Shown piece after piece: positions 18,342 to 26,917 of a stretch of DNA of 64,000 bases. Every line of letters begins with the position of its first letter. The stretch's first letter is position 1. The stretch comes from Symbiodinium natans (lineage: Eukaryota > Sar > Dinophyceae > Suessiales > Symbiodiniaceae), in NCBI GenBank assembly GCA_905221605.1, contig CAJNDS010002628.1, forward strand, positions 250,763 to 314,762, in the 5' to 3' direction. Position numbers and translations under genes: made by a program. The notes beneath the pieces were generated by a model. That model had not been told where the DNA came from. It was given only the letters and a program-made list of their open reading frames with translations, and did not search any database.

Positions 18342-20135
18342 GATGAAGTCAGCAACAAAGAAAGGAACCTGGTGGTGAAGTCCATCTTTGGGCTGTTGGC
18401 TGCAGGTTTGTCTGACTGCATCGGTCGCCGGCCGGTCGTCTTGCCATGCCTTGTTTCTTTGTTACAGTTGGGTAACATTTTACATTTTTTAAGGGTACTT
18501 AAACCCAATAAGGAATAACAATTCTAATTTTTAATATTATCCCAACAATGAGCAAGGTTTTGCTGAGTCTCGCTAGCTTGTGCTGCGCATCCGCTGGGCA
18601 GATCGAAGGCTTCTTCGCTGCTCACATTCTGCAAGGCATCGTTGTCATAGTTGGGGTAACATGTTACATGTGTAAGGGTACTTAAACTCAATGAGGAGTA
18701 GAATTTTCACCTTTGAATACTATCCCAACCATGTAGCCAGGCATGGGGGAATCAGTCGAGCCGGTCTTGTTTGCAATGGCTCGAGATTACTTCTCCAACC
18801 CGAACGAGCGCTTCACTTTCGTGGTGGCTTTGGAGATGATGGCCATTATTGGTACCGCCGTTGCCCCTCTGTACGGAGGACTCTGTGCAGCCTACCTCAA
18901 CTGGCGCCTCTCATTCCTGGGCATGGCTGTTGTCTGGGCATTGCTGGCAGCATACGCCTTCTGGGCCATGGTGGAATCCCGCCCCGAGGGCAGCAACGAG
19001 AGCTACCTGCGCAACGCGGCGCGCATCTTTGATCCACAGCTTCTTTGCCTGCTGCTGACCGAGAGTTGGATTTTGGGGCAGTATTTCATGTTCAACACCA
19101 ACGTCAGCTACTTGATGGAGGTTAGCTTCGGCCGATCTACCATGGCAACCTCATTCGTCATGCTTGTCTTTGGGGTTGTGTGTGGACTTGGTGGCCTCTT
19201 GATACAGCGAGTCGAGCTCGGCAGCGTCCTCCGTTTGGGGCAAGTGACCGTGTCCCTCCTGGGGCTCTTTGGGACTATCTCGATGGTGCTGGGACTCTAC
19301 CTCTCTGACTATCTCTGGTGCTACCTGGTGGTCTCCTTTCTGCAGGGGAGCGTGCTCTTGATGGCCTGGACTTCCGTGAGCGTCTTGTTCATGCAACCTT
19401 TGGAAGACTCTCATGTCCCCTTTGGAATGAGTTTTTGTTGTTTTTTTGTTCATATAAAACCGAAGAGGATCTTGCAAACATACAAAACCCTAAGCGGCCC
19501 TAAACCCTAAACCCTAAACCTTAACCCTGAACCCTGAACCCTGAACCCTGAACCCTAAACCCTAAACGCTAAACCCAAGAGGATCTTACACAAACATTGT
19601 CTTTGTTAAGGTTCTATAAGGGGAGTGTAGGACTGTGCCGGCATGGCCTCATCTTTCGAGACCGTGGCGGAGAGCGTTCCCCCAGCCATTCTCTCCGCAA
19701 TTGCCACGCAGTCTATGATTCAGGTGGGGGGTTTACGAAAGTAAGTTTAGGGTGTAGGGTTTCGGGTTTAGGGTTTAGGGTTTCGGGTTTAGGGTTTAGG
19801 GTTTTGGGTTTAGGATTCCCTTGCAATAAGGACCCCAATAAGGTACTAATCTCGGAAGCCCCAAGGTGGGACCGGAGGGGCTGACCATGTGGCAGGCAGG
19901 TACCTGCATTGCCGGCGGGATCGTATCTTTGTCATAGTTGGGTAACATTTTGCATTTTTGAGGGTACTTAAACCCCTAAACCCTAAACCCTGAACCCTAA
20001 ACCCAACAAGGAATATAAAAGTATTATTGTTAATAGTCTCCCAACCATGAACTGAACTAGGTATTCTGGCTGGGTTTTGGTTGGAATCCCCCTTCGTGGG
20101 CTCTGGCTCTGGAGGAAGCCTCAGAGTCACGCTAG
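17118..20135 (+). CDS. MFS transporter, Bcr/CflA drug-resistance type, ten exons
   Basis: Exons 17118-17434, 17551-17702, 17874-17917, 18110-18197, 18361-18461, 18557-18644, 18741-19405, 19631-19723, 19896-19931 and 20061-20135 join into 553 codons without a frame break. TM1 is followed by YVPSLPQMEADL, then the MFS motif GLSDCIGRRPVVL (about residue 213-225), then ILQGIVGMGESVEPVLFAMA with RDYF, the Bcr/CflA signature after TM4. The 222-codon exon 7 carries TM5 to about TM10. The last exons complete TM11-12 and an acidic tail. It is expected to act as a membrane proton-coupled exporter; the substrate is unknown. Residues 1-150 form an extension with a hydrophobic start (MSFLLSVLLLAWLGC). The start codon and the boundaries of introns 3 and 4 are the least certain points. 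Confidence 0.85.
17435..17550 (+). mobile_element. MFS intron 1: TIR element, family B
   Basis: GATACC is duplicated at 17435-17440 and 17551-17556. The ends AGGATGCCCAGTAGTACC and GGTTACTGGGGCAGCCTAG are inverted repeats. Removal as a GA-AG intron keeps the frame (SVKI|PRIL). Confidence 0.85.
17703..17873 (+). mobile_element. MFS intron 2: family F element, internally duplicated
   Basis: TCATAGTTGGGGGGTAAC...CCCAACCATGAGCTAG. The segment GTAACATTTT...GGGTACTTAAACCCAAGAAGG occurs twice in tandem. Frame-preserving removal gives exon-G|TC...AG|G-exon boundaries, equivalent to GT...TA if shifted by one base. Confidence 0.75.
17918..18109 (+). mobile_element. MFS intron 3: TIR element, family G
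   Basis: CTACTCGGAGAAGGCC and GGCCACTCCGAGGTTAG are inverted ends. The protein frame (CIYA then S/T-TDQYVPSL) requires removal close to the TIR edges, but no GT/GC/GA-AG pair fits exactly. Contains repeated AGAGGATCATA motifs. Confidence 0.65.
18198..18360 (+). mobile_element. MFS intron 4: family D element with a 46-base G run
   Basis: CTCAGTCGCTGTCATG and GATGAAGTCAGCAACAAAG are imperfect inverted ends matching family D. The core has GTACCACTTTATGCAC and GAAAGTGTACGCC. A GC-AG reading preserves the frame. A poly-G run (about 18295-18340) occupies the right half. Confidence 0.7.
18462..18556 (+). mobile_element. MFS intron 5: family F element
   Basis: TTACAGTTGGGTAACATTTT...CCCAACAATGAGCAAG, 95 bases. 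Contains the native GGGTACTTAAACCCAATAAGG without any telomere array. A plain GT-AG reading would shift the frame to a stop; the frame needs TT...AG (or GT...AA). Confidence 0.85.
18645..18740 (+). mobile_element. MFS intron 6: family F element
   Basis: TCATAGTTGGGGTAACATG...CCCAACCATGTAGCCAG, 96 bases. The frame ILQGIV|GMGESV, a conserved Bcr/CflA segment, fixes the boundaries at G|TC...AG|GC. Confidence 0.88.
19406..19630 (+). mobile_element. MFS intron 7: family E element with telomere array between short duplications
   Basis: GACT is at the start of the intron and of the next exon (GA-AG removal, frame LED|CAGMAS kept). A CCCTAAA-type array (about 19485-19570) is flanked by ACCGAAGAGGATCTT and ACCCAAGAGGATCTT, a diverged duplication of the host element sequence. 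Confidence 0.85.
19724..19895 (+). mobile_element. MFS intron 8: canonical GT-AG intron with telomere repeats
   Basis: CAG|GTGGGG...TGGCAG|GCAGG keeps the frame (SMIQ|AGTCIAGG). Contains about nine TTTAGGG/TTTCGGG units and a family H fragment (ACCCCAATAAGGTACTAATCT). Not an obvious TIR element itself. Confidence 0.7.
19932..20060 (+). mobile_element. MFS intron 9: family F element with a nascent telomere array
   Basis: TCATAGTTGGGTAACATTTT...CCCAACCATGAACTGAACTAG. Where sister copies read TTAAACCCAATAAGG, this copy reads TTAAACCC, three to four extra CCCTAAA units, then AACCCAACAAGG. It shows an array expanded exactly at the native AAACCC. Confidence 0.85.
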
Positions 20136-20156
20136 GGCTGGGTTTAGGGTTTAGGG

Positions 20157-20272
20157 TTTAGGGTTTAGGGTTTTAGGGTTTAGGGTTTTAGGGTTTTAGG
20201 GTTTTAGGGTTTTAGGGTTTTAGGGTTTTAGGGTTTTAGGGTTTTAGGGTTTTAGGGTTTTAGGGTTTCAGG
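20157..20272 (+). repeat. Homogenised 8-base variant array GGGTTTTA
   Basis: About 12 consecutive GGGTTTTA units bordered by ordinary GGGTTTA units. Confidence 0.9.
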
Positions 20273-20547
20273 GTTTAGGGTTGAGGGTTGAGGGTTTAGG
20301 GTTGAGGGTTGAGGGTTTAGGACCCCCTTTCCGTTTTCGTTTGGCGTCTATAAGCGTTTGGGGTTACACACACCCCAAACCCTGTTTCTTGACGTTTTGC
20401 ATTTGAAGGCTCCAAAACTTTAGATGCTTTGCGCACTCAGTACATATGTCATGCCCGCCTCACAAGCAGGGGCAACATCCCCCACCTGCCGGCAGGACCG
20501 TTTGCAGTTACGAGTGTTGTTCTTTTGTTACGCCTCCCTCTGTGCAG

Positions 20548-21335
20548 ATGGAGAAAATGATGGGGTCTCGGGCCCCAAAGGAGGTAAGCAACCCAATGCT
20601 CCTGAACCCTAAACCCAAACCCTAACCCCCCCCCCACCCCCCCCCCGGGTAGCGACAAGACTCCCAAACCTTCTCTAGCGCGCTGCTCTTCGGTTAGGGG
20701 TCGCGGTTTAGGGTTTTTGGTTTGGTAGGTTAGAGTTGATTGTTTAATATTTAGGGTTTCGGGTCTAGGGTTGAGGGTTTAGGGTTTTCAATTGATGAAG
20801 ACTCGTACCCCTAAGGATGTGCCCCTAAAGGTTTTCCTGAATATACTCCTAATATGGCCCTCATATTCCTTCGGGATCCTTTAGCAGGGACCAAGACTCA
20901 AGGGTACAACCTTAAGGGTCCAAGGTAGAACCCCTAGAGCTTTAGGGTTTAGGGTTTAGGGTTTAGGGTTTAGGGTTTACTGTTATGGGGTTTACTGTTC
21001 CCCTTCTTGGACCCCCCGGCTCGCATACCATGACCCAGGCGGGACCCCCTTCAATTCCCTTTTTACAGGGGCTCAGGTTGAGTGATCTTCGAAAACCGGA
21101 TACTATCTTTTGGAATTTAGAATTTAGGGTTTCTGGGGTTTAGGGTTTCTGGCGTTTAGGGTTTAGGGTTTAGGGTTTAGGGTTTAGGGTTTAGGGTTTA
21201 GGGTTTAGGGTTTAGGGGTTGCAACAGTCAGGTTGGTTGATCTTCGAAAACCTTCTTAACGAACACAGGTGCCATGTTTTCCTTGCAGCTGAGGTCGAGG
21301 AGGTGATTGCAAAGCCGGTGGCTGCTTGGCCATGA
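20548..21335 (+). CDS. Three-exon mini coding unit with canonical introns
   Basis: Exons 20548-20583 (TGTGCAG|ATG...GAG|GTAAGC), 20653-20692 (GGTAG|CGACAAG...TTCG|GTTAGG) and 21289-21335 (TCCTTGCAG|CTGAGG...TGA) join to exactly 41 codons: MEKMMGSRAPKERQDSQTFS then SALLF, AEVEEVIAKPVAAWP, stop. The introns hold a C-run, TTTAGGG arrays and a family L element. Phases match (0, then 1), which strongly supports splicing across telomere arrays. Since an AG precedes the ATG, this may be the 3' end of a longer gene. Function unknown. Confidence 0.6.
20795..20935. mobile_element. Repeat family L, copy 1
   Basis: Shares GACTCGTACCCCTAAG, TACTCCTAATATGGCCCT and GGTAGAACCCC with 44763-44889. Lies inside an intron. 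Non-coding. Confidence 0.75.
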
Positions 21336-21527
21336 GTTTAGGGTTTAGGGTTTAGGGTTTAGGGTTTAGGGTTTATAAGGTCTAGGGTTTAGGGTTTATG
21401 GTGCCGAGGCCGTGCCCCGCACCTATCCAGAACCCAGGGTTTAGGGTTTGGGGTTTGGGCTTCATAAACCCTTAAGCCCCTCCATACTTAGGGTTCAGGG
21501 CTTAGGGTTTAGGGTTTATACACCCTT

Positions 21528-21672
21528 AAAAACCCTCTATGCTGAGGGCCTGTGTGCCATTTTGTGCCTTTCTCTGTTACGATCCTACGTTAGAGGGTGT
21601 CTCAAGATTGCGGGCCCGAGCGTGGCCCTCCATGCGGGCCGGACCCTGCCTGGTACCAAAGCCAAGAGTGAC
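21528..21672 (+). CDS. Exon-like island
   Basis: Frame with CLSLLRSYVRGCLKIAGPSV then ALHAGRTLPGTKAKSD. Protein-like, followed at once by homogenised CCCTCAA repeats. Product unknown. Confidence 0.45.
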
Positions 21673-21692
21673 CCTAACCCCAAAACCCAAAA

Positions 21693-21694
21693 CC

Positions 21695-21761
<67 letters not shown>

Positions 21762-22078
21762 ACCCAAACCCTAAACCCTAAACCCTAAACCCTAAACCCT
21801 AAACCCTAAACCCTAAACCCTAAACCCTAAACCCTAAACCCTAAACCCTAAACCCTAAACCCTAAACCCTAAACCTAACCCTAAACCCTAAACCCTAAAC
21901 CCTAAACCCTAAACCCTAAACCCTAAACCCTAAACCCTAAACCCTAAACCCTAAACCCTAAACCCTAAACCCTAAACCCTAAACCCTAAACCCTAAACCC
22001 TAAACCCTAAACCCAGCCTAGACCCTAAACCCTAAACCCAGCCTAGACCCTAAACCCTAAACCCTAAACCCTCTACAT
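21693..22078 (-). repeat. Longest CCCTAAA array, preceded by a CCCTCAA variant array
   Basis: About ten CCCTCAA units (21693-21764) change abruptly to more than forty nearly perfect CCCTAAA units. One of the two longest arrays in the window (the other is 53088-53397). Confidence 0.95.
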
Positions 22079-22331
22079 CCCTTTACCCTTTAAAGTTTAG
22101 GGTTCCGGGTTTAGCTAAACCCTACTAACGCTAAAGAAGCCTAGAGAGCCTCTAGAATAGAGACCCCTATGCAAGGGTTTGGGGCTCTGAGGGTTCAGCA
22201 GAGGCAAGAGGGCGTTTGATCCCTGTATTTCTTTTGGGGCTCGGGGTTTAGGGATCAGGATTTCAGGGTTAGGGGTTAGGGTTTAGAGTGTGGGGTGCAG
22301 GGTTTAGGGTTAAGGGTTAAGGGTTTAGGGA

Positions 22332-22403
22332 GCTAAGGCCCAAGTGATCGCCTACTGTACGAAGGCCATTTGGAGCGTGCCCCTCGGCCTCGAACTGTGG
22401 GTG
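22332..22403 (+). CDS. Exon-like island with GT donor
   Basis: 24-codon frame AKAQVIAYCTKAIWSVPLGL then ELWV before GTTTAG. Hydrophobic and protein-like. A family M element starts eight bases after the donor. Confidence 0.5.
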
Positions 22404-22410
22404 GTTTAGT

Positions 22411-22596
22411 CATGGGTTCCCTTACTACCCCTATCTATGCTACCCCTTTTGCTAGGTTCCCCGTAAAATTAAGGCTACCGGGGGATAATTAAGCTTAATT
22501 AAGGTTATTCAAGGGGAGAACCTCGGGAGGAGTAGCCCTAAACCTAAACCCTGAACCCTAAGTCCTAGTACAGAGGGGGTAGCAGGGAAACCCATG
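22411..22596. mobile_element. TIR element, family M, copy 1
   Basis: Ends CATGGGTTCCCTTACTACCCC and GGGGTAGCAGGGAAACCCATG are near-perfect inverted repeats. The core contains AATTAAGCTTAATTAAGG and a short CCCTAAA block. Relatives at 25246, 43384, 44520 and 62013. Confidence 0.85.
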
Positions 22597-22831
22597 ATTT
22601 AGGGTTCAGGGTACAGGTTTCGGGTGGGGTTTAGGCTTTTCAGTTTGGGCTGGAGGGTTTAGCCTCCTACCAGTTTGGACTTTGTTTGAGATATTCTTGA
22701 GGGCGTAGGCTTACTTTGGGGTATTTGGGTTTAACCCTAAACCATAAACCCTAAACCCTTGTGAAACTACACCTAGTTTAGACCCGGCAAATAAGCACCG
22801 AGGTCGTATCTCCTAGTTTAATTGCCCTGGT

Positions 22832-22915
22832 GACTTTCTCGCAGGCCTTGGGCGCTGCGCTAAGCCGGCAAGCCGAAAATCGGGCTACGCAGTGACCGCC
22901 CCCGGCGCTCCTCCA
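22832..22915 (+). repeat. 84-base direct repeat of a segment at 23762-23845
   Basis: GACTTTCTCGCAGGCCTTGG...CCGGCAAGCCGAAAATCG and the following 40 bases recur about 930 bases downstream, at the 3' end of the gag-like frame, with about 90% identity. Confidence 0.8.
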
Positions 22916-23434
22916 AAGTGGTAGCGGAGCACCACCTCGTCCACTAGGACGACGGTCGGCTGTGAAGCACCGGGGACAGGGCGGTCTGTCTCACCAAATC
23001 GTCTGATTAAGTCACCCTCAAGGCCGTAGCCAGGTAAGGGTAAGCTCCGTGTTCTTTTTCCTTCCAACCTGAGCCATGTCTGTCGCAGGACTCCGGTGTA
23101 GCCCGGATGAGACGTATCTCCTACATCTTTTCCGGCACAGCGGCTTTCACGATTTCAAACTTCAGGACCCAAGCTCGTGTCTTACAACACCGCGAACGAA
23201 TGAAACGCGAGATCGCCAAAGATCTGCAAACTGCCCGCATGCCGAATGGCAGAGGCAGGGGTAGATGTGCTGGTACATTCCGGAAAGGCCGAGAACTCGG
23301 AAGGGCCCTTTGGCCAACACCCAAGCCCAGGGCGATACTGCCCAAGCTTTAGGACAGTCAGGCGAGGTAGGAGCAGAACGTAAATCGAGGAACACAGCAG
23401 TGTCGCAGGTGACGAACCATCGATCGGCAAGACG

Positions 23435-23848
23435 ATGCTTGCCAGTTTCGCTCGCGATATTGGGCTAGAGAGCCTAAGCAAATACGATGGCATAGAACAC
23501 CTGATTGAGGCCACCCAGAGGCAAGTTTTCCCGCTGCAAAGCGAGGAGGCCTCAGAACTCTTTCGAGTTGGCCAACAAGAGGATGGTCCCCTCTCACGGC
23601 AGAGTGATGAGACCATGCTCTCCTACATGAATCGTAGGAAGAGATGGTGGGTCACGTTGCGAGAGCTCGACCCCAGTCTTTCCATCTCAGAGCCAATGAG
23701 AGCCAACCTATTGGTTGAACTAGGACTGAGAAAGTCCGAGCAGCTGATGGTAAAGACCGCTGCGGACTTTCTCGCAGGCCTTGGGCCCGAAGCCGGCAAG
23801 CCGAAAATCGTGCTACGCAGTAACCGCCCCCTGCGCTCCTCCAAGACC
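23435..23848 (+). CDS. Retrotransposon gag-like fragment
   Basis: An open frame of about 138 codons contains QSDETMLSYMNRRKRWWVTL, then LRELDPSLSISEPMRANLLV and LGLRKSEQLMV. This layout (RRRRWW, ELDP, SE..RA..LL.LSGL, EQ.M) resembles capsid-like gag segments of copia-type elements common in dinoflagellate genomes. Protease, integrase and reverse transcriptase are absent, so it is a truncated relic or a captured exon. Upstream (23076-23430) all frames break. Confidence 0.5.
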
Positions 23849-23869
23849 CTAAACCCTTAACCCGCTGTT

Positions 23870-24500
23870 TGGTGTGTTAGGGATTCCATTACTCTGGGCT
23901 TCATAGGTCTTTTTAGGGCTTTAGGGCTTTAGGGCTTATAGGGCTGTAGGTTTTGGGTTTGGGGTTCAGAGTTTCGGGTGGCTTCTCCGGTGCATCAGAG
24001 TTTGTTCAGGGGGGTTAGGCTTTTCGCGTTTAGGGTTCAGAACTCGAGGGGCTATAATGTTGCACATAGGGTTTTAGCGTTTTAGGGCTTAGAGTTTTAG
24101 GGTTCAGGGTTTAGGGCTTCTGAGCCGTCGTGTTGAAAGCCCTGAGCCCTAGAATGCCGGACCCTTCTAGAAGGGGCCCTTGATCTTATTCCCCCCATAT
24201 AGCCCCTGCAGAACCCCTATACATGGTTCCGTCGCCGTCCCCCCACCTCCCCCCCCTCCCCCGCATGGTATCACCCCGAAACGCTAGGGGGGAGAGGGAC
24301 TGCACGGGCGACACTACAAAATTATTGTAGTCCCTATGTGCCCTTTACTCCCCAGAATCCGTGATAACTTAGTCGTGTGGGGCTCAAGGGGGCCGCAAGG
24401 GGGCCGAGGCGGCCTGTTGGTTGAATTGGTGGAGAGGCTTTAGTTTTTCAGGGTTGGGGTGTAGGGCTTCAGGATTTAATTTAGGTAGTTTTATGGATTT
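23870..24500. other. Non-coding stretch with degenerate repeats
   Basis: Degenerate TTTAGGG-like repeats to 24120, then about 300 unique bases with C-rich and G-rich tracts and a palindromic AAAATTATTGTAG area. No exon seen. Confidence 0.5.
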
Positions 24501-24510
24501 AGGGATTTAG

Positions 24511-24625
24511 AACGGTCGCAGCGACGGCACAAACTGGGGCATCCAGCCCGTACTGGGGGCCTTTGGCACACACTGGAAGCATGATCTTCCCATTGTTCCC
24601 TTGGCGGTGTTCACTGCACAGTACC
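24511..24625 (+). CDS. Exon interrupted by TIR element N
   Basis: Frame NGRSDGTNWGIQPVLGAFGT then HWKHDLPIVPLAVFTAQYP runs directly into the left arm of element N. The frame can resume at 24733, so 24511-24912 may be one coding region with N as intron. Product unknown. Confidence 0.55.
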
Positions 24626-24732
24626 CAGGGACTCCAATACCCCGTAATTAAGGAATATTCCTTATATCATAATTGGCTTCCTTACATGGTTTCAGGGATT
24701 TTCCTCAAGTAAGGGGTATTGGAGTCTCTGGG
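24625..24732. mobile_element. TIR element, family N, inside a coding frame
   Basis: CCAGGGACTCCAATACCCC and GGGGTATTGGAGTCTCTGG are inverted ends. The core is AT-rich (AATTAAGGAATATTCC). Frame continuity would need removal near the TIR edges with GG-type boundaries, so the exact splice is unresolved. Confidence 0.75.
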
Positions 24733-24912
24733 GAGATGTAAACGACAGACACGCCAAACTTGTTGAGGCTCCTTGGGCATCCAGATGCTTGCCGGCTGGC
24801 GTACCGTGGCTAGAAATGGAGGTTTTCGAGGAACGTGTGTTTTTTGTTGCTCGGCCAGCTCCTTTCCTTTTTCCTTTTTTTGTTCGGCCAGCCGCGTGGA
24901 AAAAAAACACTC
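24733..24912 (+). CDS. Exon-like island after element N
   Basis: Frame DVNDRHAKLVEAPWASRCLP then AGVPWLEMEVFEERVFFVAR. Continues the frame of 24511-24625 if element N is removed. Function unknown. Confidence 0.45.
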
Positions 24913-25171
24913 TTACCAGGCTTACGACAATAGGGTTTAGGGTTTTAGGGTTTGGGGGTACCTTCTTGGGGTCCTTATTATAAGGGAACCCTACTATGTG
25001 GGGTCTGTTTATTTTCGTAAACCCCACACAGAGGCCTGGGGTTTAGGTTCTACTAGTAGGGTTTAGGGTTTAGGGTTTAGGGTCTAGGGTTTAGGGTTTA
25101 GGGTTCAGGGTTTAGGGTTTAGGGTTCAGGGCTTAGGGTTTAGGTTCTACTAGTACTGACTTTGTCTTCAG

Positions 25172-25235
25172 CACCCACCAGCTCTGCGAAGTATGGATGA
25201 AGGACTTTGTAGTTCCTGTACTTCTAAGATCATAA
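25172..25235 (+). CDS. Probable terminal exon with canonical acceptor
   Basis: TTTGTCTTCAG precedes the frame THQLCEVWMKDFVVPVLLRS, then TAA. May be the 3' end of the gene containing 24511-24912; a telomere-repeat intron would separate them. Confidence 0.55.
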
Positions 25236-25245
25236 CCCCGCTCCT

Positions 25246-25330
25246 CATGGGTTTCCCGAGTAACCCCTCTACACTACCCCCCCCCAGGTTCCCCCTTTAC
25301 ATAACCTTAACTTGGCTTCACTACCCCTAA
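25246..25330. mobile_element. Family M element, copy 2 (truncated)
   Basis: Starts CATGGGTTTCCCGAGTAACCCC and continues CTACACTACCCCCCCCCAGGTTCCCCC as in 43384. The right arm is missing. Confidence 0.65.
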
Positions 25331-26470
25331 ATAGCCTGAATTATGAGGAGAAATTTCAGGCCTAGCGGCACGGGCCGGCCCCCGCCCCCCAAAGCACGAA
25401 ACCTTGAACCTTGGCACTGTCTTCTCTTTCCCGTGTCTTTGTCCTCTCCTTCTCTCTGTCTCTCTTTCTCCTGCCTTCGCCCCCCCTCCCTCTCCCGCCC
25501 CCCCCCGCGCGCGCGCGCGCGCACCCGCATCAGGAGCATCAGTGGGGTTGGTTTGGGGGCCTTAAAAGCATTCTATGCATGCGTTTTGCCTTCGAAAAAC
25601 CTTCAGAAAACGCTGTAAACACGTGTTTTGGGCTTGGGAAGCCTTTTGGGACCCAGGAAAGGGAGCATCATGAGCATCAGCGGCCTCCCCCAGGCCATCC
25701 AAAACCCCCTTAAACACGCCGATTGTATGTGCTTGAACGCTTGCGTGCCCACGAAACCCCCAAAAGCAAGACCCCGAATTAATGCCCTTAAGGGCATTCG
25801 GGGGTCCTGCTGTTCGGGTGTTTTGTAGGCACGAAGCCGTTCGAGCGCGTAAAATGAGCGATTTTAGGGGCGTTTTTACGTGGACCCACAAAACACTCGG
25901 TATTTACGAGGTTTTCTGCTGTTGGAACCCCCCCCGGACGTGGGTTTCGATGATGCGCACTTTGGGGGCGGGTCAAGGGCAACAGGGGTGGGGGGTCGGA
26001 GGCACGCGTGAAAAACCTCACAAAAACACGGTATTTACGGTGATTTCAGCGTTTTTCAGCCTTTTTTTATTGCCTTGGGGCCGCGGGCCAGGGCTGCTGA
26101 TGCTCATGATGCTCGCCTGGTTTTGGGCTTCCGGTACCCCCCCCAAACCTTGAAAAACGTGGTTTCGGCCTGGCGCGCGCCCCATGTGAAAAGCTAGGGC
26201 CGATGATGCGCGCCCGTGAGGGTTTAATGGGGTGCTGCGGGTGTTTTGTGGCCTCGGTTTTTCGTAAAAACCCATGGTTTTTGCGAGGTTTTCGTGCTTT
26301 TCGCACCACCGCGTGTTGCGTCCCCTTGGATGCCGTTTTGGAGGCCTCCCGAAGGGCCCCGCGCGAATTTGAAGCAATTTTGGGCGGGGTCGGCGGCTCG
26401 GGCGCTCGCCCCTTAAAGCTAGCGCTTTAGTGCGACGCGGGCTCCGCCCTGGACCACGGGCGGCGCGGGG
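25330..26470. repeat. Telomere-free island of diverged repeats of about 150 bases
   Basis: No TTTAGGG for over 1.1 kb. Motifs containing GCATCATGAGCATC or GATGATGCGC recur near 25.52, 25.67, 25.95, 26.10 and 26.20 kb, and stretches with AAAAAC..GGTATTTACG..TTTTC recur between them. Contains CT- and CG-rich tracts. Overlapping open frames on both strands reflect the composition; none has a domain. Confidence 0.5.
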
Positions 26471-26473
26471 GCC

Positions 26474-26762
26474 GGATTTAAGAGCCTCCGGCTCAAGCCG
26501 CCGACCCCGCTGGAGCATAGTTGAAAGGTTTATTAAACGCGCTCGTCAGCTCAAAGGATGCCAAAAAAGTTGATGTGCCTGAGCCTTTTGTGAAGCGGGG
26601 GGAGGGGGGGGGGAGGGGGGGGGGGGTGGGGGGGGAGGGGGGGGGTATGGGGGGGTGGTAGGGCGGGGAGCGGGGGGGGGGGGGGGGGGGTAGGGGGGGG
26701 TAGGGGGGGTGGGGGGGGGGGGGGGGGGCCAGGGGGGGGGGGGTGGGTGGGGGGGGTTTTTT
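26474..26762. repeat. Repeat family O, copy 1, with G-rich tract
   Basis: TAAGAGCCTCCGGCTC, CCGACCCCGCTGGAGCATAG, TTGAAAGGTTTA and GCGCTCGTCAGCTCAAAGGA (26474-26575) recur at 35536-35640. In both copies a G-rich tract of 170-300 bases broken by single T, A or C follows, then a T-run. A strong G-quadruplex candidate. Confidence 0.8.
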
Positions 26763-26800
26763 TTCCAGGTCGGCGGACTTGGGGGGTAGTACAGAGGGGG

Positions 26801-26917
26801 TACAGTAAACTCCAGAAAGTTGGAACATGGTTTAAAGAGATTAGAGCTGGGATTCCCTTTAGTATACCTTCTGGTGTATTGGGTTCAGGATGTTCCAACT
26901 TTTTGGAGGTTACTGTA
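26801..26917. mobile_element. TIR element, family P, copy 1
   Basis: TACAGTAAACTCCAGAAAGTTGGAACAT and its near-complement ending CCAACTTTTTGGAGGTTACTGTA bound a 117-base element. A decayed copy is at 59141-59264. Confidence 0.8.

Noticed and set aside
19846-20130. 94-codon minus-strand frame over the end of the transporter gene
   Set aside because: Shadow of the MFS terminal exons and a family F intron; the plus-strand assembly is supported by frame and protein similarity.
26493-26898. Proline-rich minus-strand frames of 111 and 115 codons (and similar at 35596-35898)
   Set aside because: They are the complement of broken G runs in family O. Composition alone explains them.
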